Assembly: GCF_043641665.1 (NCBI RefSeq)
Contig: NC_092192.1
Span: 17,758,658 to 17,822,657 of the forward strand
Direction: 5' to 3'
DNA length: 64,000 nt
Origin: Enoplosus armatus
Lineage: Eukaryota > Chordata > Actinopteri > Centrarchiformes > Enoplosidae
Part shown: positions 37,997-48,422 of the stretch, piece after piece
How the letters are laid out: each line of letters starts with the position of its first letter
Numbering within the stretch: position 1 is the first letter of the stretch
Position numbers and translations under genes: made by a program
Notes under the pieces: model-generated
Told to the model about the DNA's origin: nothing
What the model saw: only the letters and a program-made list of their open reading frames with translations
Database searches by the model: none

Positions 37997-38332
37997 GTAG
38001 GTGGCAACTGTGCAACTTGGGCTCATTATTGTTCACATGAAAGAGGCTGGTGGGGTGGGGAGTTCTCCCTGTGTCTGTGCCTGAGGATTTAGTCAAAAAT
38101 ATAAAATGGTAAACTGAAAAGATGATAACACCAGGCCTCAAAACTGGGGGGGATTTAAATGAATCAACATGAGGATTACTTAAGTCCCTGCAAGAGGTGT
38201 TTAGCTTTGGCTGAAATTAAGAGGATGCCTTTAAAGCCACCTTATTCAGATCAACTACACTGTATGTAAATATGAGCTCTTTGCAGAAATAATCTTCTGA
38301 TACAAAGTATAATTTATGCGCATTTCTTACAG

Positions 38333-38604
38333 ACTGCAAGATGTCTCTTCAAGAGGGAGCAGTTCCTAACTACTCATGGGCTCCAAAGTACACCCAGCCT
38401 CATTCTGAGCCGCCAGAGTACCAGCACAATGTATACATCCCTGGCACCACGTCTGACTACAGCACTCTGAAGCTGGCACCCAGAGGAGAACTGGATGTGT
38501 ACAACACTTTCTCTACTTTTGGAAAGAAAAAGAGATTCATCTCGAGCTACGAACAATCTTTTGACAGAGATGACGGTCTCATAAGCAATGACATCTTCAA
38601 ATGA
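38333..38604 (+). CDS. Gene 1 constant exon 3 and stop (exon 4)
   Basis: Starts after ttcttacag, encodes DCKMSLQEGAVPNYSWAPKY and ends FDRDDGLISNDIFK with TGA at 38602-38604, completing a 991-residue protein. The tail aligns with both mammalian constant regions. NYSWAPKY corresponds to the alpha SWTFKYGP region, YQHNVYIPG is nearly the gamma YRQNVYIPG, and TFSTFGKKKR matches the alpha ITFGKK. PCDH10 also ends with an STFGK motif. The Lys-rich tract that ends alpha and gamma tails is replaced by an acidic end. I infer a separate constant-region class, possibly Pcdh-delta as named from shark and teleost clusters. Confidence 0.9.
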
Positions 38605-39865
38605 TACACCAACCATACTGTATATTCTGTATACCATATATATGCCATTAACTAGTTCCATTAATAACCATAAATTGCTCTTGGAGGCTGACAGACGATG
38701 TTTCTCCTTTTCATTCCAGTGGAATTTAATACCACGCCTCACCACAAGTATATTTTTATTTTTGTAAATACTGAAATGAAGTATAAACACATAAAGTCTA
38801 TTTTGAGTCATGACGGGATCTCCGAGTAGCAGAGACTGACTTTTCCATCATGAAGTTGAAGTCTAGTTTAAAGGCAGCAAACTGGAACAGGAGAACGCGC
38901 GGTTTTTCTTTTCCAGTAGCAGTGAGCTCAGGTAAATATGGTTTGATCTGTTTGGAGGCAGCTGGTTCTATGTAAGGTCATAGTGAATGTCTAACCCAAC
39001 AGCTCACAGTCTATTACAGGAGGGTTGTCCTTGTACCAGTCACCTCTATGTAGACACACCTTTTGTCTGGGACATCTGTACTGAATGCAATGCTGTGTGT
39101 CAACGTTGTAAACCAACTAACTGTACTAGCAAGTAGAGGTTTCCACCTAAAGCTAACATATGTAAGATATGTATTTAAAATAAGCTATAACTATAATCTT
39201 TGTGGGCATTATCTTTCACAAATGCTGTAAATCCTGGTTGGATAATCAAGCAGTGCTACAGTTACAGCTGCCTCCTAAGTTCGACTTCTATCATCCAGTC
39301 ATGCCTGCGGCATTTAGTGACAGGTCATTTGTTCACAAGTGTATTAAATCTGAATGCAGTCCAGGCACAATGCACAAGCAATGCAAACAGATGGCAGAGG
39401 TATTGCAGCACAGGTTCATTTAAAACAGAGGCCCAGTAGCAAAGGCGTCGGATTTCAGAAAATATGACATTGAAGTGAGGAGTGGAACGACGCGTGTCCA
39501 CCAGGATGTAAACGGGCAGGGTTCACTGAGGGATTGTGTCGCAAGGCATAGCATCCCAGCTTTTACTCACTGGGCTTGTGTTGCAGACCATTACACTGAC
39601 ACATCACATCGAAGGGCAATACCACAGGTGTAATGTCGCTGCAAACAACACTCACCTCTCGGACCACTCAGACTGTTTGATTACAAGCAGCTTCTGTGTA
39701 AAGAAACAGTCACTGGTTATATGCATTCCAGATTTGTATTTATCATTGGGTGTGATTTGTATATCTACAGATGATTACACAGTTATGCTTGGTCGGACTA
39801 ATCACTCTGTATATAGTATATCTGTATATGTTAATATCAATAAATGTGTCCTCAACTCTCACCAA
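38605..39865 (+). other. Gene 1 3' UTR
   Basis: Continuous noncoding sequence after the stop, up to the first good AATAAA (39839-39844). GT-rich sequence follows the signal, as expected of a cleavage site. Short open frames inside have no similarity. Confidence 0.6.
39839..39844 (+). terminator. Polyadenylation signal of gene 1
   Basis: AATAAATGTGTCC with TGTGTTTACTGTATGTCGCTGTG downstream. It is the first canonical signal after the stop, about 1.24 kb away. Confidence 0.65.
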
Positions 39866-41086
39866 TGTGTTTACTGTATGTCGCTGTGAAACGACTGCCA
39901 GAGTAACTTAGCACTGGTTTCACTAAGAACAAATAAGTACAGTAAACACAGGAAAGCAGTAAAAGCATGCTTTTACACCATCAAAACAGTGTAAATCACA
40001 ATTACAGCAGATTTGCGCAGATTTCTAAAATCAAATGCAATCCCATGGCATTGAGAGTATTGAATAAAATGTGTCAGGAGCATGACAGTAGCTAACTGGC
40101 TGCAAATGTCCCTCTCAGAAAACAAAGTTGGGGCGGAGCATTCAGGGCTGCTGCTCACCTTGCCCTGCACTGGCCTCGCATGGTGCATGTAAAAGAGCCC
40201 CTTACAAATTTAGTCATTTTGTGCCCAGATGCTGACACTGAGATTTGGCTCCAGATGGGTCAGAGGTGTGAACAATGGAGTCATGTTTTTGGAACATCAA
40301 CTATCAGCCCCACTGAACGATTTGAACTACTTTTTCCCGCAGCTCCCTGCTGAGATGCAATCAGGCGTAGTAATTTCAGCCAACCATGCTAAATCTAGAA
40401 GCTGAAGGCAAGAGCCCAGTCTTAGTCAGGACAATCTACGACATGGACATGTGTATTTGAAGCCTATGGAAGAAGCTATTAATATTATTATTATGTTGTG
40501 ACTTGTGGCCCTAAGAATCATTTAACCTTTTCTCTTGACATTCTGGTCAGTACAACCAGGGCTTCAACCACTACTCTGGAGATAATCTTCCAGGTCCATC
40601 GGCTCTAACCGAGCTATTGCAGACCAATGGGTTAATCTTGGGCTTGTGCCTGACTGCATCAGTGAACTGCTTCATGCTCAAAACACTGAGCGCCAAGGGC
40701 CAGTTTCAGATTGATTTTGAACTCTCTGGAGATCGAGCCAGAGGGGTGAAACCTTTGAGGAAAAAGAGGATTTTATATCCCTGGCATTTAGAGACAATCA
40801 GGATTTTAAAAATACAAATCCAGATAGGCCCACAACTATATCCTGCCAATAATTACAGACAATCAAGCCAAGATTTTTATCTCTGACTGTATCACAACCA
40901 GTATCAAAAACAGCCAGGCTTAACAATCATAATATGTCCCATGTGCTACAAGCAGAGACACACAGCATATGTCTGTCTTCTGTGCCAATATGTGTTGCTT
41001 TACTTATCTTTATCTCCCTCTTATCTTTCCCAACAACCCATAGCTTCCACAACTCTGGTTGAGCAGAGGAGTCTCCCCCCTTTTTT

Positions 41087-41100
41087 CCACTAGGGGGTAC
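41087..41100 (+). promoter_or_regulatory. CTCF-like motif between genes 1 and 2
   Basis: CCACTAGGGGGTAC matches CCASYAGRKGGCRS at 13 of 14 positions (T in place of the C after GG). It is plus-oriented and 2.6 kb before gene 2. Binding is inferred only. Confidence 0.45.
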
Positions 41101-42253
41101 CTTTTCCTCACAGATACCTCTTTTGAGGAAATTAACCATACCTACTGTATGTCTGTATACTGTATGTCATGGTGTGCATGTTGGAATTCACCATTTTATT
41201 TCTAAATCAGTCTTAAATAATAGTTTTCTCTTTTATTACTCTTCAACTGATAACTTAGTGTGAATGCATACAGTATATTTCATTTTCAATGATTTACTTA
41301 GGTTTGAATGCATTTAAATGACTTTGTAAAAAAAGGTTCAGAATATGACTTGTATATCATTTGATATACAGAAATTGCTAATTTACTTGTACAGTAAATG
41401 CAAGACCACATTAAATTGCTATTTTCATGTCTCATGTTGACCAGGAGCTCTGACTTATCCTCTCTCACTCCTGCTCTGCACACTGTTACTTAGGACAGGT
41501 GGTGGGCAGGTGGCATTGCCTTTATGAACACTATATGTCACACCTTGTATGGCCATGACTGCTGTATCCCGTGTTCAATTGGCAACTGGGTCAGAATGGC
41601 CCCTGGAAATATATGACCTTGACTTTAACAGACAATAAAAAATGATGATAAAATTAAAATGAATACAAAAACAGCAAAGCAATCAACATAGATTAACAAA
41701 AAAACAACACATACGCAAGCAGGGCTCTCTCACGCAAACACACCCACTACAGTACATCCCTGCTACATCCGCACAAAACAAACAAGAAATAGAATGATTT
41801 ATATTGATGATTCTTCTCTTCTCTTCAGCGTGTTACATGTCGTACATGTCGTCATTAAGATGGCGTACAGGTCTTGCTGAGTGGGTTCAGGGAGGTAATG
41901 AGGTCATGGTGAGGTGTTATTGCCTCTTCTCTTGTTGTTAGGTCTGTCTGTTATTAGCGTTTGTCTCTTTCTCCTCAATTTGCTGTTTTCACTTTAATAC
42001 AACTGAATGATGATTTAAACATTGCAGTAGATATGAAGTATATACAGTATGTATCAAAATAAGCACATTTGCCTTGCTGACATACTATGTGAACCATGTA
42101 CCATGTGCCGCTGGGCTTTCTTCAACGAGGAAAATCTTCAGAGATTTACTCTCTTTACTGCTGACAAAGTTATGTGGCAACTTAATATGACTTGCTTGTG
42201 TGTCTCTTCCATGTACTGTTTAAGGTATTACAGTCTGCAGTCTACCTTCATAA

Positions 42254-42302
42254 TTACATCACATTCATTTGGCAGACACTTTTATCCAAAGCAAGTTACA
42301 TT
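42254..42302 (+). repeat. Fragment of a common teleost repeat
   Basis: Contains CATTCATTTGGCAGACACTT and TTATCCAAAGCAAGTTACAT, a short block I recognise as widely dispersed in fish genomes. The family is not assigned. Confidence 0.6.
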
Positions 42303-43727
42303 TCTAGTGTAGTAAAAAAATAACTTTTGATAGGGGAGAAAATTTCAGGGGTCTAAAATCTTATTAAATGTACCACTGAGATGTACCTTTATACAGTTAA
42401 CACGACACAAATATTTCCTTTTGAATACAGACATGAAGCTGAAGGAATGTGGAAAATAGGTAAATAAAAAATAACCCTTTAAATGAGTTTAACATAACAG
42501 ATTTTGAGGTTGGTGAAGTCCTGTAATTCTCTAAATTGTCACCAGATGGAGCTAAAGTTGAATGTTGAGGACCATCCTCTTCTTATCTCATGTCAGCATA
42601 CAATCCCTCCAGTTTGGGAGACCAAACACCTTAAAATATAGCAGCAAGCACAAATAATGACTGCTCATGCACAATGGTCAGCGTGCCCAATGTAAAGTTT
42701 TACTGTAGGTCACTTCAAAGAAAAATGTAACACAATTTCTCACCATTGCTGGAGACACGTTTAGGTGCATTTTAAGACAGCGATATTTTTTAAACCACAT
42801 GGCTGCTGTCTGTTTGTTTGAAGAAGTTACATCTCTTAATACATATTTCAATGTACCAAATAAGATACAATGTGATATCATTTTGCTAACTATTCTCTGT
42901 CACATCATCATCAGCCTTTTGTAGTATGACAATAATGCAGGACAGAGGAAGATTTGAAAGACACATCCCCACAAAAACACAATATTCCTTTAACGGTTCT
43001 CTATTATTCCCATTTCGTAATATTCAGATTGCAAGTAGATTCTGGGAATATCCTACTTTGTTTGCTCTAAAAAAAAAAAAGAGAGAAGAAGATCAACAAT
43101 TCAATAATAGAATAACAATCTTTGTTTGTGCTGTAAATATTGTCATGGCATTCACTAATATTTAAGACTCTATTTTTTAATACAGCTCCCCAAAGGTCTT
43201 CTAATTATGATTAACTAATAGATGAGTGAAGTAAATGCCTTTGAACCACATCTGCACAGTGGGAGTCTTACAGGTGAGATCAATTAAACCTTTCCAATAA
43301 ACTATATGGGAATATTACTTTCATGAACATTGAAGATTTGTTTCCTGACTTCAGGAAGGAGACAACATCTCCTTAGATAATATTAACTTTGAGCTTAGGC
43401 TTCTACTTTAGGTCAAGTTTCTGCACAAAATGCTGAATGAAAACAATCTAGTTTTTCTTGGTAGGCTACCAGGCTTTCCGTATGTGCAGCCCCTTCATTT
43501 CAGCGAGGCCCCAGATCCAGCCTACACGGACGCTGCCTCCGCCCCTGCAGAGCGTTGCTGTGAGAGCCGCGCTCCTCCAGCGGTCCTGTACTGTCCTATG
43601 GCCTACTGCAGCTGCAGCCACAACGCGCGGAGGCAAGAATGACACCGGCGCTCCCCTACATCAAGACAACCTGATCGTAAGGACGGATCTATTTCATTTC
43701 TAGATTAAGAAATAAAATACCACCATA

Positions 43728-46160
43728 ATGGCGCTTGTCACGGCACCTTTACGGACACGATTGATCTCGGCTGTTTTCACATTGACTGCACTGTGGGGAT
43801 GTGCGCTTTCCATCACTCGCTACTCCATACCGGAGGAGATGGAAGAGGGCTCCTTTGTTGCCAACCTGGCCACAGATTTGGGTCTGGATGTTCGCAGTTT
43901 GGTGCAGCGCAGGGCAAAGCTCGATGTCATTCACAGCAAAAATTACCTTGACATCAACAAAGAAACAGGGGAGCTGCTCATCCGCGAGAAGATAGACCGG
44001 GAAAGCATATGCATGACTAAAACCACCTCGTGCTTTCTGAAAATGGATGTCATTCTTGAAAACCCCATCCGCATTTTTAACATCGAGCTGGAAATCATGG
44101 ACATCAACGACAACGCGCCAGTGTTTCGCAGGAGGACAATGCACTTGGACGTTTCGGAGGCAACCCCTCCCGGTGAGAGGTTTTCATTGACAAACGCGGT
44201 GGATGCGGATGTGGGGGCGAATTCAATCAAGACCTACTATCTCAGCGAAAGCAAATACTTCAACATCGACATACAAACCGGCAGCGATGGCTCCAAATAT
44301 GTAGATTTGGTGCTCAACGGCAATTTGGACCGGGAGGAGCATGCGGCTCATAATCTGATTTTAACCGCTGTGGATGGAGGGGTGCCTCCCCGCTCCGGCA
44401 CAGCCAGCATCGTTATCAACGTACTGGATATCAATGACAACGCCCCCCTGTTCAATCAGCCGGTGTTTGCAGTCAATGTTTCAGAGAACTCGGCTGTAGG
44501 GACACTGGTCATGACCTTAAACGCAACAGACTTGGATGAAGGCACAAACGCTCAGTTGATATACTCATACACACTGTACACCTCAGAGAAGACTCAAGAG
44601 CTGTTCTCCCTCGACCCAAACTCAGGCGAGATCAAAGTGAAGGGGGTGATCGATTACGAAGAGAGTCAGAGTTTTGAGATGCACATTCAGGCTCAGGACA
44701 GGGGGGCCAACCCGCGGTCAGGACACTGCAAAGTCATGGTGTTCATCACAGATCTGAACGATAACTACCCCGAGGTGATCATCAAGTCTGTGAAAAGTAC
44801 CCTGACTGAGGATGTGGCTGTAGGGACTCTGATTGCAGTGGTCAGTGTCAGCGACAGGGACTCTGGTGTCAACGGGGAAGTGGAGCTCACTTTGAATCAG
44901 CAAGGATCTCTACCGTTCCTCCTAAACAAATCCTCAGAGGGCTACTTTGAGCTGCTGGTGTCAAAGCCACTGGACAGAGAGATAATAAGCAAATATGACA
45001 TCATACTGAGGGTGACGGACAAAGGCTCGCCGCCCTTATCTGAGAATGAAGCCATCACTTTAGATATTCTGGATATCAATGACAATGCACCTGCATTCTC
45101 CCAGTCCTTTTACACAATCCATGTTGTGGAGAATAATCTACCAGGGGCGTTATTGACATCTCTTAGTGCTTTTGACCCAGATCTCAATGAGAACCAGTAC
45201 TTGGTTTATTTCATAATGGAGAAGGAGATTGTTAACACGTCTATGTCAATGCTGTTCTCCATCAATCCTGAGAACGGTGATCTTTATGCCCTGAAGACCT
45301 TTGACTATGAGAGAGAGAGGGATTTCCTCTTCCACATTGAGGCTAGAGACTCCGGTGTCCCCCCGCTGAGCAGCAACGTGACAGTTCACATCATCGTTCT
45401 GGACCAAAACGACAACACTCCCCTCATAGTGTCACCTTGGCGGGCGCAGGGCTCCGTCGTAGAGGAGGTGATACCGAGGTCCACGGATAAGGGGCACCTG
45501 ATAGCCAAAGTGATTGCTATTGATGCCGATTCTGAGCAGAACGCCAGGGTCACCTATCAGCTCCTGCAGATCAGTGATGCAACCCTCTTCAGCCTGGATC
45601 AGTACAACGGTGAAATCCGGACAACAAGGATGTTCAGCTACAGAGACCCAAGACAACAGCGGCTGGTGATTGTTGCCAAAGACAACGGCGAACCTGCTCT
45701 CTCTGCCACTGTCACCATCAAGATATCAACAGTGGAACATGCCATGTCCTTTTCAGAGACCACAGAATTGCCAATAGAGTATGACGTCTTCACAGACCTG
45801 AACCTGTACTTAGTAATCGGCTTAGGGGCTGTGTCATTTCTGCTACTGATAACCATCTTGGTTATTATTGTGCTCAAGTGTCAAAAACCGAAGCCAAAGG
45901 CCTTCAAGATCCCCCCAGCCAACAGAAACAGTGTGATCAGCAGGAACAGCGTGATCAGCCAGAGAAGCTCCACCATCGCAGATTCCACCCTGATCTCCAG
46001 TGATGCCTACTGGTACAGTTTGTTCCTCGCAGAGACCAGGAAGGGCAAAGTGGTCGTGAGACAGCCCATAATCCCCAAAGGAGCTGGGTATTTTGTATCC
46101 AGTATACCCAGAAGCATAGGGCCCAGTGAGACCACAGACTCCAGAGCATCCACACTGGAG
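43728..46160 (+). CDS. Clustered-type protocadherin gene 2, large ectodomain exon (exon 1)
   Basis: Encodes residues 1-811: signal peptide (about 1-28), six cadherin repeats and a membrane helix (about 692-716). DxNDN linkers are near residues 125 (DINDN), 234 (DINDN), 342 (DLNDN), 449 (DINDN) and 559 (DQNDN). The tail has a duplicated NSVISRNSVISQ (734-745), then YWYSLFLAETRKGKVVVRQP (761-780), then SSIPRSIGPSETTDSRASTL. The start ATG has A at -3 and G at +4, and an in-frame TAA lies 15 bases upstream, so the start is secure. The exon ends GAG then gtacgt, phase 0. The tail differs fully from genes 1 and 3. I recall similar tails among teleost clustered protocadherins but cannot assign alpha or gamma. 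Confidence 0.94.
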
Positions 46161-46234
46161 GTACGTATAAATGAAATGGCAGCTGGGTTTGGATGTGGAG
46201 TTGATAAAACAATGCATTTTTAAAAATGTTTTAC

Positions 46235-46419
46235 CTGTGGCTCCCAACATTTTTGGCTTGTGACCCCTTACAAAAAAAGCAGTGTGTAGTTGTAGGTGCA
46301 TATGTTTCAGATGTGTGTTATGTTTAAAAAACAGTTTGAGGCTTGAAAAGGTAAAATTATTTTGTGATTTATCTTGTGACCCTCCTGAGGGGGCCTGAGC
46401 TCTAGGTTGGGACCCACTA
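46235..46419. mobile_element. Probable hAT-like MITE in gene 2 intron 1
   Basis: The left end CTGTGGCTCCCAAC and the reverse complement of the right end, TAGTGGGTCCCAACCTA, form short imperfect inverted repeats of the same CAGTGGNTCCCAACC type as 20869-21057. I did not find a convincing 8-bp target duplication. It sits 75 bp after the exon 1 donor. Confidence 0.6.
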
Positions 46420-46445
46420 AGCTCTTAATATACAGTCTGTGATAT

Positions 46446-46668
46446 AAAGTAGTTACAGCTAGTTCTACCTCCACCAGCTACAACATTAAAATGCTACTGC
46501 ACACACATGCATCAGTATTAAGAATATAACAATGTCATATATAATAGCGGTCACAGTGGGCACGTTTTCTGCAGAACAAGTGCCTTAAGTACATTTTGTA
46601 TTATTAATATTTTTACTGTACATCTACTTAAGTCAAGGATCTGAGTACTTATTCCACTACTGTAACTT
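46446..46668 (+). mobile_element. Right-end fragment of the teleost MITE seen at 28.1 kb
   Basis: Ends ATCTACTTAAGTCAAGGATCTGAGTACTTATTCCACTACTG, matching the right terminus of the 28119-28672 element. The left half is missing. Confidence 0.65.
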
Positions 46669-47488
46669 GTAAAAATCTATTATTATTATTTAGATTGAGT
46701 CTGAGGTTTTGAGTGTGGAATTTCCACTGGCTGATATCACTCTGATTTGTTTTCTGTATAGTCAAGTAATAAATGTGATGCAAATGAAAACAAGAATGGG
46801 CAAAGTGTCATTGAGGTTGTAAAAATACTGCATTAGGTCTAAGATGTTTTCCTTGACATTCTACTACACTCATATATTGATATATATAATAGACTGTAAT
46901 GGAGCTATTTCCAAAGGCAGTAGTGAAATAATCTGGGAATAAAGTCATGATGTTCATTATCAGCGTATTTCTGTAGCAAACTATCTGTACTTTCATTGCA
47001 TAATTAGGCCAAACAAATACCCCCACAAACTAAAAATGTGCCACTGTTCGATGTGTTATGTAGTATGTAGGTAATTTATTGCAGATGCTTAACACACAAT
47101 CAGAGCATAACTAGTGGGCGTAAGAGGGGGAGGACTTCAAAGGAGCCCAGACATGGAGGGGTTCTCTTCAAGGACAAGAGATATCGCTGTACTAAATGAG
47201 ATGCATCACGCTGGGGGTCTGCAGAATCTCCAGCAGCGCTCCTGCACACAGTAGACTGTTGGTTGTCAATGTAGAACTGCCGCCGAAAACTGATCCAGAT
47301 GTTGTTTGCTTTCGCACAGCTGGACCTGCAGACTAAACTGAAACAACAAGTGATCCACTGAAAGATTAAACAACATGAATATGCATAAATGCACAGGTGC
47401 ATGTGGTGAGCCAGAGTATGATGTGTATGTATTGTAAGTGTGAGTATCACACGTACCACTGAACTTGTCTCTTTTTTCTGTTCTTAAG

Positions 47489-47525
47489 TACTCAAAATGA
47501 AAGGAAGTCCATTCTACAACTGGAG
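47489..47525 (+). CDS. Gene 2 exon 2: codes Tyr-Ser-Lys then stop
   Basis: A strong pyrimidine tract (CTTGTCTCTTTTTTCTGTTCTTAAG) precedes a 37-base exon bounded by AG and gtatgc. Joined in phase 0 to exon 1 it reads TAC TCA AAA TGA, with the stop at 47498-47500, giving an 814-residue protein without a constant domain. The bases AAGTACTCAAA at the exon start also occur in gene 1 constant exon 1 (37708-37718, coding KYSN), so this may be a shortened relative of that exon. The splice is inferred. If it is not used, reading through exon 1 would instead add about twenty residues and stop at 46223. Confidence 0.55.
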
Positions 47526-48422
47526 GTATGCTGGTTGCTAACTACATTCTGTAGAGCCACTATAATTGTGCAGACATTTTCTCTCCTTTTTCTATTTGGT
47601 ATGCATTCTTGTTTTGGCTCAAAAATCTGGTTTGATAAACGAAATCTTTGGTCAACATATTGTATTTCCATTTGTCCCCGGCCAGACACAATCCCTCACA
47701 AAACACAACACTCTGCTCCAGTGCAATGCTATTGTGAGCAATCAAATTTAAATTGGCCAGTCTCTCTCTGAGAGCTGAGATTAGAATAAAATTGGCTGGT
47801 GGTCAGACTTGTGTTGTGCACATCTGGCTCGCTTGGAGGAGATTCAAGGCAAAGTGATGGCTCGGACAGGAAAAAGGGATTAGGGAGCGAATTGTCCCAA
47901 ATAGGTTCTCAGCCTGTAACATACCTGAGAGCAGTGACTCTACCCCCACATCCTTGCACATGAGCTCTGTTAGGGCATGTTTAAAATTTGTGAGCAATGT
48001 GCTACAATAATACGGAGACCATTTTTTTTCCCCCCTCTATAGTTGTAATATTGGCCCCCGGCACATTGTGATGCCTGCTTGTGCATGTTTTAATGACACC
48101 CTCTGCTTCCCTATTGTAGTTAATGGCTTTGTCAAATCTTATTTTAGCTATGTATGTTAGTCTGATTTCTATGGATTGATTTGGGGAAAATTCTGAATTG
48201 TCAAACAACACTGATTTGAAAGAATTCTTTGGGAAAAAAAAGTGCACCTAAATATAGAAACAAGTTATTGATTTAGCCCCAAATTGAAATGTCCCTGAGA
48301 CCCAATGACCTGGTGGCAGTAACCAGTCACGATCCACTGTTGCATGAGTGAGGACTTTCTATAAGCCTATATCGGGGTTGACTTCCTGTTTTTGTCTAAC
48401 TCTGTGTTCTGTCTCTTAGCAG

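Larger units (their letters stand above)
39866..43727. other. Gene 1 to gene 2 interval
   Basis: No coding exon was found. It contains a CTCF-like motif (41087-41100), a teleost dispersed-repeat fragment (42254-42302) and, in the last 250 bp, a GC-rich patch. That patch has CGCT-containing sequences (43566-43572, GCCGCGCTCC, and near 43648, CGGCGCTCCC) that may be the core promoter of gene 2. Mammalian clustered protocadherin promoters carry a conserved element with a CGCT core, but whether these are equivalent is not shown. Confidence 0.5.

Noticed and set aside
45843..46301. 152-codon minus-strand frame within and after gene 2
   Set aside because: It is antisense to the protocadherin tail and its composition mirrors the coding strand. 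The other long minus frames inside the three large exons are rejected for the same reason.
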